Positions 45,157 through 56,635 of a stretch of DNA of 64,000 nt are shown in pieces. The notes under the pieces were generated by a model. That model was not told the origin of the DNA and did not search any database. It saw only the letters and a list, made by a program, of their open reading frames with translations. Source of the DNA: Artemisia argyi (Eukaryota; Streptophyta; Magnoliopsida; Asterales; Asteraceae); NCBI GenBank assembly GCA_030686995.1, contig CM060704.1, positions 171,489,718 to 171,553,717 on the forward strand. Reading direction: 5' to 3'. The translations under genes were made by a program, and so were the position numbers. Numbering within the stretch: the stretch's first letter is position 1; every line of letters starts with the position of its first letter.

Positions 45157-47125
45157 CTATAGAAATAAACACACACAGGCAGAAAAAAAGGTAGGTTATT
45201 CATCACTCGCATAATCTACGCCTACTCGTTTAGTTTCTCTAAATTGTTAAATTTAATACGAAGCAAGCAAACACGCATTTATGAGTCATATACTCATACG
45301 CACTAAATGCCTATTTAGCACAATATTATTACAATTTATTGTCGATATCTTGTTTCAGTAGGCGTCATAAATATATAGCTAATGGCAAATAAAGGTCGAT
45401 CACACTATTAACACAATCATTAATCAACATCTCATAAATTCCAATAAATATGCACGTTCAGCAACTTTATTGCAGGATTGTTATATGCCCATTCCCAATT
45501 TTTTGAACATACTGTAACGTATAACCTTTGGCACGTACCAACTTCATGCTTTTCACGCATACATCTCAATTGATAGATAAGAGATATATACACTATAACA
45601 AAACAAAGGTACTAACGTGTTAATGAGCCAAACTTAAGTGGGAAAGCTGGTAGCGTCGATTCAACTCAAAGACTACAATTAGCCATGTCTTAAATGACAA
45701 TAAAAATTAAAACGACTGAGTTCATCGCTTTAACTGTTAAACAGCATATAGACACGATTTGCCTATATATAACGAGTCAACGGTAGCCAAGTAGGTAAAA
45801 GCTTCTTACATTCATTACTAATATGTGAAAGGTCCCAAGTTTGAATCGTGCTTGTTGCCACACAAACCTCCCCTACACGGAGGGCTTTATCCGGTTTGAG
45901 TCAGTGGTGGCGGTGGGCTCAAGCCCCGTGGATTAGTCAACCAACAATTCAAAGGATTGCCTATATCTCAAACTTGAATCCTACATTACTTAAAAAAAGT
46001 TATACACACCGTTATCCGCAGGCACATTGAACAATTTTGCGTCTATTAGGTTTAAACCAAGAAACTCAAAAGGCGAATCTACTAAATATCTATCTGTCCT
46101 AAGGCCTTACGGTAAATCCAGAACACAGCTACTTTACATCAATTCTAAAACCAAACCAGCATTATTCAAAATCTTATATTTTTCAACTTTCCCCCAAAAA
46201 TTAACAAAAACCAATCTTGATTCTTAAACCCTAAAATCACTCAAATTCACATCAAAAACCAAACTATAAGCAATAAAGCAACAAATTAAACATACCCACA
46301 TCAATCTTGAACCCTAAAATCAACCAATTACACATCAAGATACAAACTTAATGCAATAAACCAACAAATTAAGCAAAACCCATGTCACAAAAGATATATA
46401 GAGATTTATATTCTATAACAAACTTTCGACGCATACATCTCAACTAATACATAAAAGATATATAGACTATAACAAACGAAGGTAGTAACGTGTTAATGAG
46501 CCAAACTTAAGTGGGAAATCTGGTAGCGTCGATTCAACTCAAAGGCTACAATTAGCCATGCCTTAAATGACAATAAAAATCAAAACGACTAAATTCATCG
46601 CTTTAACAACATATAGACACAATTTGCTAAAAATTCAAAGTGGCAATGGGCTCGAGCCCCGTGGATTAGTCAGCCAAAAATTCAAAGGATTGCCTATATC
46701 TCAAACATGAATCCTACATTACTTAAAAAAAAGTTATGTCAATTCAGTTAAACCAAAGAAACTCAAAAGGTCAACCTACTAACCATCTATCCGCCATAAA
46801 GCCTTACGGCAAACCCAAAACACAGCCAAACTCTTGTTCCTTTACACCAATTCTAAAACCAAACCAGCATTATTCAAAACCATATCAAAAATTAACTTTC
46901 CCCAAAAATTAACAAAAACCCACATCAATCTTGATTCTTAAACCCTAAAATCACTCAAATTCACATCAAGAACCAATCTTTAAGCAATAAAGCATCTAAT
47001 TAAACATACCCACATCAATCTTGAACCCTAAAATCAATCAATTACACATAAACACACATAAACACAAAAATAAGCAAAACCCATGTCACAAAAACCCTAA
47101 AAACTGCATAAAGTGAGTAACTTAC
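45157..47125 (-). other. MUG-D leader (5' UTR) intron with internal tandem duplication
   Basis: Donor CTCT|GTAAGT at 47125, acceptor ttatttctatag|GTATAG at 45157, nine bases before the ATG. A segment of about 0.7-0.8 kb is duplicated: 45557-46393 and 46430-47090 share tcgattcaactcaaag, gtgttaatgagccaaactta and caatcttgaaccctaaaatc. Long leader introns are common in this family; the transcript model is inferred. Confidence 0.7.
45769..45954 (+). mobile_element. tRNA-derived SINE
   Basis: A box TAGCCAAGTAGG (about 45783) and B-box-like agtttgaatc (about 45838) at suitable spacing, with near-duplicate flanks gatttgcctatat and gattgcctatat. A shortened remnant of the same SINE sits at the matching place in the second leader-intron duplicate (about 46640-46680). 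Confidence 0.7.
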
Positions 47126-47267
47126 AGAGTAATTGTAGTTTTTCAATTGAATTGGACTGAAAGCATCAAGAATTAGGGTTTTTTCATAGGGTTGAAGGAA
47201 TTGAAGGGGGTGTTATGGAATTAGGTCAAATATTGGGGAATGAAATTGAAACGAGTTTTTAGGGTTT
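46226..47267. promoter_or_regulatory. Telo-box cluster in MUG-D leader intron and 5' UTR
   Basis: Five exact telo-boxes (AAACCCTA or TAGGGTTT): 46226-46233, 46940-46947, 47092-47099, 47174-47181 and 47260-47267. Several 7-base AACCCTA matches lie between (for example near 46310 and 47027). Telo-boxes are bound by TRB-type Myb proteins, the family encoded in the adjoining array. The two duplicated leader segments each contribute one box. Confidence 0.75.
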
Positions 47268-47290
47268 TAAGGGCGTTTTGGAGATGGATG
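47126..47290 (-). other. Putative MUG-D 5' UTR exon
   Basis: Sequence between the inferred start region and the GTAAGT donor. It contains two telo-boxes and no upstream coding frame. The 5' end is not determined. Confidence 0.5.
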
Positions 47291-47294
47291 TTAT

Positions 47295-47301
47295 CTTTAT
47301 A
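47295..47301 (-). promoter_or_regulatory. Candidate TATA box of MUG-D
   Basis: TATAAAG on the minus strand (from tgtataaagataac), about 30 bp upstream of the telo-box at 47260-47267. Inferred from position and sequence only. Confidence 0.4.
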
Positions 47302-48034
47302 CAAGTTGGGCTTGGTTTATAAAGTTTGTAAAGTCATGTGTCAAATTTGGAAATTTTTAAATTAGAAAAAAAATTTTAAAAAAATAATAAAAATAAGAGT
47401 CATCTTTTGTGGAGTCCCTTTGTACTTTGAAAAACAAAAGTATATTCTATAAAAATACTTTGTGTATTTATTGTTTTTAGAGAAGTGATTTAGTGAGAAA
47501 AATAATTAAAGTGATTAGGATGAGAAGCAATCTTAGCTACATATTTTAAGTAGAGTGGAAAATTTTGAATTAATATTTATTCATGTTTTAGGTATATCTG
47601 AAATGTGTGAATATGTTTACTTCTCATTTTAATTATTTTTTCATTTGATTTTAAATCACTGTTTTTATACTATGAAGTATCGTAGATTTGAATAGTTATG
47701 ATTAAATCGGATTTATGGTATCTGATTGTGCTACTACGTGATTTATTCTAAAGTAGATACGTGTCCAAAACTAAGATAAAATATATTTTGTCACTACAAA
47801 AGGTAAACTATAAAAGTAAAAATAATAAAGCTTGATTTATGGTATCTGATTGTGCTACTACGTGAGATTATTAACATGAGACATTAATCTGACATATAAA
47901 GTTTAGTTTATACCGTCTATGATGTATTTAGAAACTCTGCTTTTAGAAATCTTAATTTTTTAAGTTTACACATCTTATTATTTTTAGTAATTTTAAGAAT
48001 AAAATTAAAAAATACACAAATTCCACATTAACTT
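47302..48034. other. AT-rich intergenic sequence
   Basis: No gene. A 29-bp phrase containing tatctgattgtgctactacg occurs twice (about 47715 and 47838). Confidence 0.6.
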
Positions 48035-48253
48035 ATAACATTAAATTCGTTATTACAATAATAAATATAACTACTATAATAAAATTTTCAAATTTGCATA
48101 TAATATGATAACATTAAATTCGTTATTACAATAATAAATATAACTACTATAATAAATTTTTCAAATTTGCATATAATATGATAACATTAAATTCGTTATT
48201 ACTATAATAAATATAACTACTATAATAAATTTTTCAAATTTGCATATAATATG
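48035..48253. repeat. Three tandem copies of a 73-bp AT-rich repeat
   Basis: Copies begin at 48035, 48108 and 48181, each starting ataacattaaattcgttatt and nearly identical. Confidence 0.95.
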
Positions 48254-48386
48254 AGATGTTTACATACCAAACTTATCTTAAACTCATCCATATCATTTAT
48301 TTAAAATTAAAATAAAATCAATTATTGAAATTAAAAGTATTTTAATATTTCATTTATTTTTTATAATTTTAATAACTCTTAAACCG

Positions 48387-48726
48387 TTAATCGTTAAGCG
48401 AGAATAATTACACCATCGCGACGAGCATTTAATTATCTTTCTATAAACGGGCACTTTGATATAATTTCGACAAAAAAAAATCATTTTTTTTACGTTTATT
48501 TTTTATTTTTATTTTTTCTTTTTTTTTTTTCATTATTGAAATTTGCATGAAACACATGTGATATTAGTGTTAAATCACATATGATTTTTTCATGAAAAAT
48601 TCACTAACAAAAAAAACGTGAAAAACACGAAAAAAATAATTTTGTCAAAAGTATATCGAAGTGCCTATCATAGAAAGATAATTAAATGCTCATCATAATG
48701 GTAAATTTTTTTCGCTTAACGATTAA
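48387..48726. mobile_element. 340-bp fold-back MITE
   Basis: Starts ttaatcgttaagcg and ends cgcttaacgattaa, with imperfect arms of about 85 bp pairing gcatttaattatctttctat with its complement. No clear target duplication. Confidence 0.75.
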
Positions 48727-49639
48727 AGGTATAAAATATATTAATATTTAAGAAGAAAAAAAAGATGAAAGTGTGTTTTTTAAATTGTTGAGATTAATCC
48801 CATCCATTAGATCAAATAAACATGGAGGGCGGAGATTAATCCCTTGGTATGTAAAAAAAGTTTGGTCATCAAATTATCTTAAATGGCATATTAACTTTTT
48901 TTTTCTTTTGTAAAAGGTTTATACCCATTAAAATAATGACATATTAACTCTTCACAGTTTCACACCAAGAAGTCACTATAAACTCTCATTCATTATAGAA
49001 AAACGTTGTTGCCGAAAAAGACGTAAAATCAAAAAATCGTTAAACAATATCCGCCTCCAAACCCGCTACTTGGCGCGAGTAGAATGCTAGTGTTTATTAA
49101 TGTTACTTTTATAATTGTGGTATGCTTAACTATCAATAAGGCTTAAGGTCACGGTTATCATTTTTTTTATTATGAACTACAAAAAGATACGATCGATATC
49201 TGAAGGCGGACATATACCTAAAGCAGAAGGGTTTGTAGTTTTGTACGTGCATACCTTTCGAAAATCATCCTTTGTGTAATACACAGTGCATCCGCCAATG
49301 TCTATGTCTCTGTCTCGCGGGTTATGTTGGTCGTGCAATTTACTTATACGTGCAATATTAATAAAGTACAAATGCAACTTACCTCAAGTAAGCAATGTAC
49401 GTGGTCGAGTAGCCACCAGTCGCACAAGTCTAAGTCCATAATGCGACTATTTTGATTAAACAACAAAGGCAAATACAAGTGTACTTTATATATGAGAGTG
49501 CCTCTTATTAAACTCAAAGAATGACATTCACCAGATAAAATGATGAAGGAAAAAGTTAACACAATATCTGATTCTGTAATGCAAGTATAGCATCCAACTT
49601 TGGTTTTTAGTGATCAAGCTTTGAACTAATTTGAATTAT
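48727..49639. other. Non-coding intergenic sequence
   Basis: No convincing gene on either strand; the short frames here resemble no family I recognise. Confidence 0.5.
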
Positions 49640-50040
49640 CTCAAGGGTATAAACGAATACTTTGAAGGTATGATCATGGCTGTTGTCGAGATGAACAAGG
49701 TGGTAAGACCAATCATCAACCTTCTGGGCAACTTGATAAGAAAATCTTGATCGGCAAATCGTGCAATAACGATGGATAAAAACTTTAACAAGGACGTAAC
49801 GGCTGTGAATAATGATACAACATCTGATACCGCAAATGTTATAAAGGCATGTTTGTTAGTAAAAATGGGTATCCTTTTATTCTGATTGTTTCCACCATGC
49901 ATCGTAATAGCTGCTGCAAATACAATGGTGATGATCAGTGATGCAGTAATTGTCTTATGACTCAGTAGTGGACTTTATCCATTTTCAACGATTACCAAAT
50001 CCTTGTGTTCTCTTGTAAAAACCATTTCAAGTGTTTGTCT
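49640..50040 (-). pseudogene. Ankyrin-repeat membrane protein remnant (PGG domain)
   Basis: Minus-strand fragments in order: LEMVFTREHKDLVIVENG (about 50030-49985), then after a stop LLSHKTITASLIITIVFAAA, then MHGGNNQNKRIPIFTNKHAF and two hydrophobic stretches to about 49640. This is the C-terminal PGG region (usual motif PGGNNQ) of plant ankyrin proteins such as the ACD6-like family. The ankyrin repeats are missing, stops interrupt the frame, and PGG reads HGG, so it is a dead fragment. Confidence 0.8.
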
Positions 50041-50396
50041 TCTAATATGTTTGTATGCGGTTTAGGGGACTCTCAAATCCTTCTACTTCCTACAACATTC
50101 TAATACATTCACATTTTGTATGTTGGAAAAGAACAAAAAAAAATAGTCAATTTACTAAATATTTTTACCTTGAACCATTGTAGTTCATGTTGTATTTGCA
50201 AAGCTGCCCCTAATATAAGACTCAACTTTTTGGCAGGTGCCAATGTTGCAGCCAAATGCAAGAGGTTATTGTTAGCCCGTAATATTACTTATGTATTTGC
50301 ATTGGGCTCTAGGCCCGTATCTAGCATCATGTATGTATTCATATTTAATGTACCGTATTATGAGATGAATGATATACAGACTTTCATACTCTTACA
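50041..50396 (+). mobile_element. Probable 5' LTR end of a second Copia element
   Basis: The LTR is inferred to end in cttaca at 50396, followed directly by TGGTATCAAG (50397), a slightly mutated initiator-Met-tRNA primer-binding site. The LTR start is not certain, possibly tgttgtattt near 50190. Confidence 0.5.
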
Positions 50397-50886
50397 TGGT
50401 ATCAAGTCAAATACTGATCCCCAAATAAACCCCAAAAACAAAGCCTAAAACTTTTCCCGTCATCCCTTTATTCTACGTGTTGGTGATTCGTGCTAGGTCA
50501 CAAATCCACACGACTGTTCTTAAGGTATTCGTGCTAGGTCACGAATCGGTTGTGGTTATTCGTGCTAGGTCACGGATAGTTTTTTTGTTGCTGTAATTAT
50601 TGTTCCTGTTACTGGTATCCTTCATCAATACATTTGTATTACTAATAAACAAATGTTACATATATTCTCTTCAATAGCCACGAATTTATTTTTTTAAGAT
50701 TAGATTTAATAATTAGTTTGTCGTTTTCTCTTCCATGCCATTCACATCATACACGTTTTTGACTTGTTAATTGGTACAGTTAATAGTGCATTCAATTATT
50801 TGGTTCAAGTTCCTATAGAAGTGCAGGTATTGTTGACTTGGGTTTTGTATCAATTGTTTGATATTGGTTAAGGAATAAGGGCATAT
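50397..50886 (+). other. Collapsed leader/gag region of the second Copia element
   Basis: Only about 490 bp separate the primer-binding site from the protease-proximal frame, so most of gag is deleted. Three copies of attcgtgctaggtcac occur at about 50486, 50529 and 50558. Confidence 0.5.
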
Positions 50887-52218
50887 TTGATTAATTTGTT
50901 TCAGTTTTACGGAAGGGCAATAAATCACAGGTTGTTTATCATGATCATTGTAAATAATATTATGGGACAGTTTGGTCCTACGTTTGGTTCGGGTCACGAG
51001 ACAGTTTTTCCTCATGCATTTCATGCTTTGACACCTCAATACCTGAACAATGGCGTCTGGAACATGGACACTGGTGCGAGTTCACATCTTAATGCTTCAG
51101 TTAATAGTCTTAGTCATGTTTTTAATATGTGCATGTATCTGTCCGTCTCGGTTGGTGATGGGCATTCTATTCCTGTCACTAATACGGGTCATAGTATTTT
51201 GCCAACTCCCTTTCGACCTCTTCACCTAAATAATGTTCTTATTATTGTCAAAAATCTAATATATGTTCTTCAATTTGTTTGTGAAAATCACTGTGCACTG
51301 TTGAATTTGATCCCTTTGGATTTTTTGTTAAGGATTTCATGACATGTCGGGTGCTTCTCCGATGTGATAGCACGGGGGGCCTTTATCCCGTCACTGCTCC
51401 ATCTCCCATTCCTCAAGCTCTCCTAGTCAGTCAACATACGTGGCATCAGCGTCTTGGACATCCAGGAAGCAAAGTGTTGCATCGTCTAGTTTCAAATAGT
51501 TCCATTTCTTGTAATAATGAGAAGCCTCCCATGCTTTGCCATGCCTGCCAGCTTGACAAACACGTTAGACTTCCATTTGCCACTTCCAATACTGTCGTTA
51601 ATGCTTGTTTTGACATTATTCACTCGGATGTATGGACTTCACCAATTTCGAGTCTTTCGGGTTTCAAATATTATGTATTGTTCTTGGATCATTATTCGCA
51701 TTTTGTTTGGGTTTATCCTTTAATTAACAATTCTGATGTCTTGTCTAAATTTGTAATATTTTGTAATTATGTTCGCACTTAATTTAAGTGTGAAATCCGT
51801 TCCCTTTAGTGTGATCATGGAGGTGAATTTGACAACCGTAACCTACTTACTCTTTTTGCTGACAATGGCATTCAGTTTCGCTTTTCATGTCCCAAAACAT
51901 CATAACAAAATGGCAAATATGAACGGATGGTTCGCACCATCAATAATCTCATTCGGACCTTGCTTTTTCAAGCCAACCTTCCACCAACATTTTGGGTTGA
52001 AGCTCTCAATATGGTTGTTCACTTACTCAATATCTTGCCCTCAACTGCTATTGCCAACGAAATCCCTTATACTCGACTGTTTGGCTAAAATCTAAATTAT
52101 AGTCTTATACGCACATTTGGTTGCTTATGTTACCCCCACTTAGATCCTAATCACAAACTTGAACCACGTGCCATACCCTCCATCTATTTGGGTTAAGCTT
52201 CAAATCATCGTGGGTATC
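50887..52218 (+). pseudogene. Copia pol remnant: protease and integrase
   Basis: Protease motif DTGASSHLN (about 51070), pre-integrase HQRLGHPGSKVLHRL with HACQLDKHVRLPF completing the HHCC finger (about 51440-51570), then integrase core pieces (DVWTSPISS, DHGGEFDN, QQNGKYERMVRT, LPSTAIANEIPYTRLFG) in shifting frames. Stops and frameshifts near 51340, 51783 and 52096 make it non-functional. Confidence 0.9.
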
Positions 52219-52841
52219 TGTAACACCCCGCCTTACTCAGACCACAATATTGTCCGCTTTGCCCGCAGGCTCACGACTTTGTTTTTGTGCCTCATTTGAA
52301 GACTTCCCGGCAGGTCACCCAAGCCAGTACTACTCTCACATGAGCACGCTTAACTGCCAGTTCCTAAGAACCCCACTCGCAGTAGACCACAAAACGCGTT
52401 GTGTCATTGTAAGGCGAATGTTATCTTATGAGCCCAACATCTCTCCAGGCCACAGCCGATGTGAGATTTGCCTAGGATGTTACAATCACCCCCCCCCCCC
52501 CCTTAGGGACTCATCGTCCTCGATGAGGTTTGCCCCACCATCCCGAATGGCTCAGGAGTGGCTCTGATACCAATTGTAACACCCCGCCTTACTTAGACCA
52601 CAATATTGTCCGCTTTGCCCGCAGGCTCATGGCTTTGTTTTTGTGGCCTCATTTGAAGACATCCCGGCAGGTCACCTAAGCCAGTACTACTCTCACATGA
52701 GCACGCTTAACTGCCAGTTCTTAAGAACCCCACTCGCAGTAGACCACAAAACGCATTGTGTCATTATAAGGCGAATGTTATCTTATGAGTCCAACATCTC
52801 TCCAGACCACAGCCGATGTGGGATTTGCTTAGGATGTTACA
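52219..52841 (-). mobile_element. Complete Cassandra-type TRIM retrotransposon
   Basis: Two LTRs (52219-52484 and 52575-52841), TG/CA ends, about ten differences between them. The interior is only 90 bp, with a primer-binding site complementary to Met tRNA (ggctctgatacca, 52560-52572) and a G-run polypurine tract (plus-strand C run, 52489-52502). The target duplication is gtatc (52214-52218 and 52842-52846). Each LTR carries 5S-rRNA-like promoter sequence on the minus strand (cagttaagcgtgctcatg, gagagtagtact, taggtgacc), the mark of Cassandra. It is non-coding and inserted in the Copia integrase/linker region, which reads on after 52847 (KTNKIIIFRHVTFDET). Confidence 0.93.
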
Positions 52842-52846
52842 GTATC

Positions 52847-53987
52847 GTTGCCTCGAATTAAAGACCAATAAAATCATCATTTTTCGCCATGTAACCTTTG
52901 ATGAAACTGTTTTTCCATATGGCACTTCTCAAACCAACATCGACATGCAAATACAATTTCTTGGATGACTCACCTGATATAAATCATCCATTCATTCCAT
53001 CCACCCCCATTGTGCAACCCACTGTCCCTCAACCCACAAACGAGCCAACAACACCAATTCCCACCAGTCCCAATACAGCCCAACACGACGCAACCCATGA
53101 CCCATCACCATCCCCATCACCACCTGTCGCCCAACAACATACACCAAATCCATCACCACCCATAAACCAACACCCACACATTATCCCGGAGCCTCCTCAC
53201 AACCCTAACCCTGTCTAGATTCATCCCATGGTCACACGATTTCGTGTCGGGACTGATCGTCCTACTAAGCGTCTCAATATGCATGTGTCTTCAGTTTCAC
53301 CATTACCAAAAACCTATCGTGATGCGTTTACTGATCTAAATTGGCAAAATTCTATGCGTGATAAATACATTGCACTTATTAAGAACGGAACTTATACTCT
53401 AGTGCCTAGACCCACTGACACCAACATTATTCGCTCTATGTGGCTTTTTCGCCATAAGTATTTGGCTTATGGCACTCTTAGTCAGTACAAGGCTCTTCTT
53501 GTGGCGAATGGTAGTAATTAATTAAAGGGAGTTGATGTAGATGAGACCTTTAGTCCGGTAGTTAAACCGGGAACTATTCAAACTGTTCTGAGTTTAGCTA
53601 CTTCTCGACATTAGCCGATTCATCAGCTTGATGTCAAGAATGCTTTCTTGCATGGTGACTTATCTGAGACACTTTATATGCATCAGCCTCCGGGGTTTTG
53701 GGATTATGAGCATCCTGATTATGTGTGTTTATTACAGCGGTCTTTGTATGGACTAAAGCAGGCCCCTAGAGCTTGGTTTTAGCGATTTGCATCTTATATC
53801 ACTCGGGTTGGGTTTTCTCATAGTCGCTGTGACTCATCATTATTTATATATAAACAGGGGATGAATACTGCTTACCTATTATCATATGTTGATGATATTG
53901 TTCTCACCGCTTCTTCTGTGAGTTTGTTGCAGCAGATTATTGGATCCTTACATCAAGAGTTTGCTATGACAGATCTGGGTCCATTTA
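52847..53987 (+). pseudogene. Copia pol remnant: linker and reverse transcriptase
   Basis: Pro/Thr-rich linker (about 52980-53215), then [69 protein letters not shown] and the catalytic box LLSYVDDIVLTAS, with several stops (near 53521, 53614 and 53780). It breaks off in TDLGPFM at 53987, where a new LTR starts. RNase H is not found in the window. Confidence 0.9.
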
Positions 53988-56635
53988 TGTAGCAACCCGT
54001 AAATTTTCATAAGGAAAAATGACTATTTTGCCCTTTGACATTGACTTTTGACTATTTGACTTTTACCGTAACGTAGAAGCAACTATTGTAACCGGTAGTT
54101 AACCGGTAAATTTTTCCAAGTTAAATAATTCACTCTACTTTGAATTATTACTCTCTGAATGTTTTCATTCACCTTTGTCGATTTAACGTGACGATATCTT
54201 GCGAAACTTAAAAATCACACACAATGCGTACCGACACAACAATAAACTCAACAAGAAAATTGATTTGATTATGATTTTCTTAAAGTCATATCATATTACT
54301 GTTAATATTTATATTGCTTTTATAAGTAATCACGAAAGTTTAATCGTGTAAACTTTTCATGTGACCAACACAAGACTAGTATGAGTCTATATGTTGAAAA
54401 TACTCAAATCTCACCAATAGTCATATCTTATATGAACTATTGTCATTTTGTCACCTTTACGTGAGCATTTTACTTCTTACGCAATATGCGTGCTCAAACC
54501 TACGTCACTAGGTTTTAACAACGTATACGCACTCCGTTAAACTTATCACACCTTTAATATACTACTTAGTTGAAGTATATTGATAAGTTTTAGCATGTTT
54601 ATAAGTATCACATTTTTATGTTGCCCGATTTAAAATTGCGTGATTTAAAAGCTTAACGTTAGCAATTACCAGGACTAAACTATACCATTTGTACTCTTAT
54701 ATTATTAATATTATACAAGATAATAATCATGTATACCTCTTATACGTGTAAACTTTTGATGCAAAGTGCAACACTTAACTTTTGTAGGAAGTCATGTAAA
54801 CTTCACACTTGGTGATACCACTAGTAATTTGCATCATGCAATATGCAACCTCACATTTAACGTGTTATCCATTTAGCAAACGTGTAATCATGTAACAGAA
54901 TTCAAATATGACTAACAACCTTTAAAAATACGTGTTAAGCATAACATATCACACGTCATGCGATCTTCCGTATCATGCGAGTAATGATATGTCAATCTTA
55001 AATCTTTAAACGTTGCCTAACTAGCAACATGCCAACTTGCTAGGAAACACCACTCATGCATATATATGTTATCCATAGAAATCTAATCTGTAATATGCGC
55101 AAGCATATTGGTTATCAACATTCGTGCCCCATAATATACAACACCATCCATATGTGTGTATGTATATAACATACATGCAAATGAAAACCCGTAACACATA
55201 CTATACAATTTTTAACGGTTCTCTCTCCGTCTTCGTTAGGCTGAGTTAGAAGACCAAGCACAAGGTTTCATAAAGTTGTAACAACTTGGGTTAAATATTG
55301 AAAGACTAGTTGGTGATACAAAGATTTAGGCTAGTGGTTCTTGGGCTTTTGGTGATTTCCATCCAAGAAGTTGTAAGTCTATAATTAGTTTTCAAGTCTT
55401 TAATTTATTTTGATGTAATTTATGCTTTGTACAAGTTTCATATGTAATAGGACATGATATGATGTTGTACATAACTTAAAACATGAGTTAAAACTCATTA
55501 GAAAACCCTTCAAGACAACTAGTGTGTAACTAGTGATTTGTGATGAGTGTTGATACAAATTCATAATCCATGGACTTGAATGACCTTAATAAGCAGTTAG
55601 AGGAAGTAATCAAGAGAATATAGGCTTTTGAATCACTTAAAAAGGGTTTGTGGTTAAAAAGTTATGCTTGGTTTAAGATTACTAGAAGAAATATAGTGCT
55701 GAAACAACTAGTCTTCTGATGTGACTAATAAATCGCGATTTCGACCCTTTTCTGGTCCAAATCGTCGAAAGTGTAAAACACAAAAGTTGCTCCGAATGAT
55801 GTTTTATACAAAAACTCACGGGCACGTAACTTGAAAGTGAATAACTAAGGCTAGAAACTGCAGAAACCAACTGGACCTGTTTTAGACAAAAATAACAGCC
55901 ATGGCTAAAGAGCCTTTGTGGCGTTTTAATATCTTGAGGCCAAGACACGGCCAAGACTAAGCCAAGGCTGTTGTCTCAAACCCTTCTAAGCCGAGACATA
56001 GCAACGACTATTGTCTTGGTTGTTGTCTCAAGGTTGTGAATTTAGCCGCACGGTTAGCTTGGGTTTGATGACCCGAAACTTGTTATTGAGACTTGATCAT
56101 TAATTTGACTCATTTTCTTAACCTCGACAAAGTTATGAAACACGATTAGCGATTTCATCACAACACACTTGACTACTAAATTAGTAATGTTCAGACTTGA
56201 TAAGTGTTACACTAAATCTTTTCACGGCACATAACTATTACCAATAGTCTTTGACGAAACACGACAAATGCTTTTATATAACATTTGTCTCGTCAATTAC
56301 TTTTACTCATAAATGATAAGTACTACAACACTATGGTGCTTCATTATCATAAAAGGCCTCTTTGGGGTGTCGTATCGACGAGTTGTGGATTTACGAATTA
56401 AAGTATCCTAGCTCCTCATATGTTCACTACATGACCTCTAGATTTTGATAGCCCGAACGGTAGTATGATATTATTTATAAAAGGCTAATAGCCAAACCAT
56501 ACTTTAAGAATACTTCACTCATTTACACCGCTTAAGACAAATGTACAACATCTTAATCAAGTCAATGAATTTACATATACTTGTACACTCATATTGTACA
56601 TTATACTAAGACACAATCACTATGCTCTCGTAGGT
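53988..56635 (+). mobile_element. Long-LTR retrotransposon sequence, no coding domains
   Basis: Begins TGTAGCAACCCG exactly where the Copia RT is broken; the preceding attta may be its target duplication. Sequence at 54475-54730 is a diverged copy of 58870-59110. No protein domain found. Probably part of a long Gypsy-type LTR whose right end is beyond, or mixed with, later insertions. Confidence 0.6.

Noticed and set aside
50486..50577. CRISPR-like spaced repeats
   Set aside because: Only three short copies with unequal spacers in a eukaryotic retrotransposon; not a CRISPR array.
52250..52861. Plus-strand frames of 105 and 72 codons within the TRIM
   Set aside because: They arise from the two LTR copies; the element is non-coding and runs on the minus strand.
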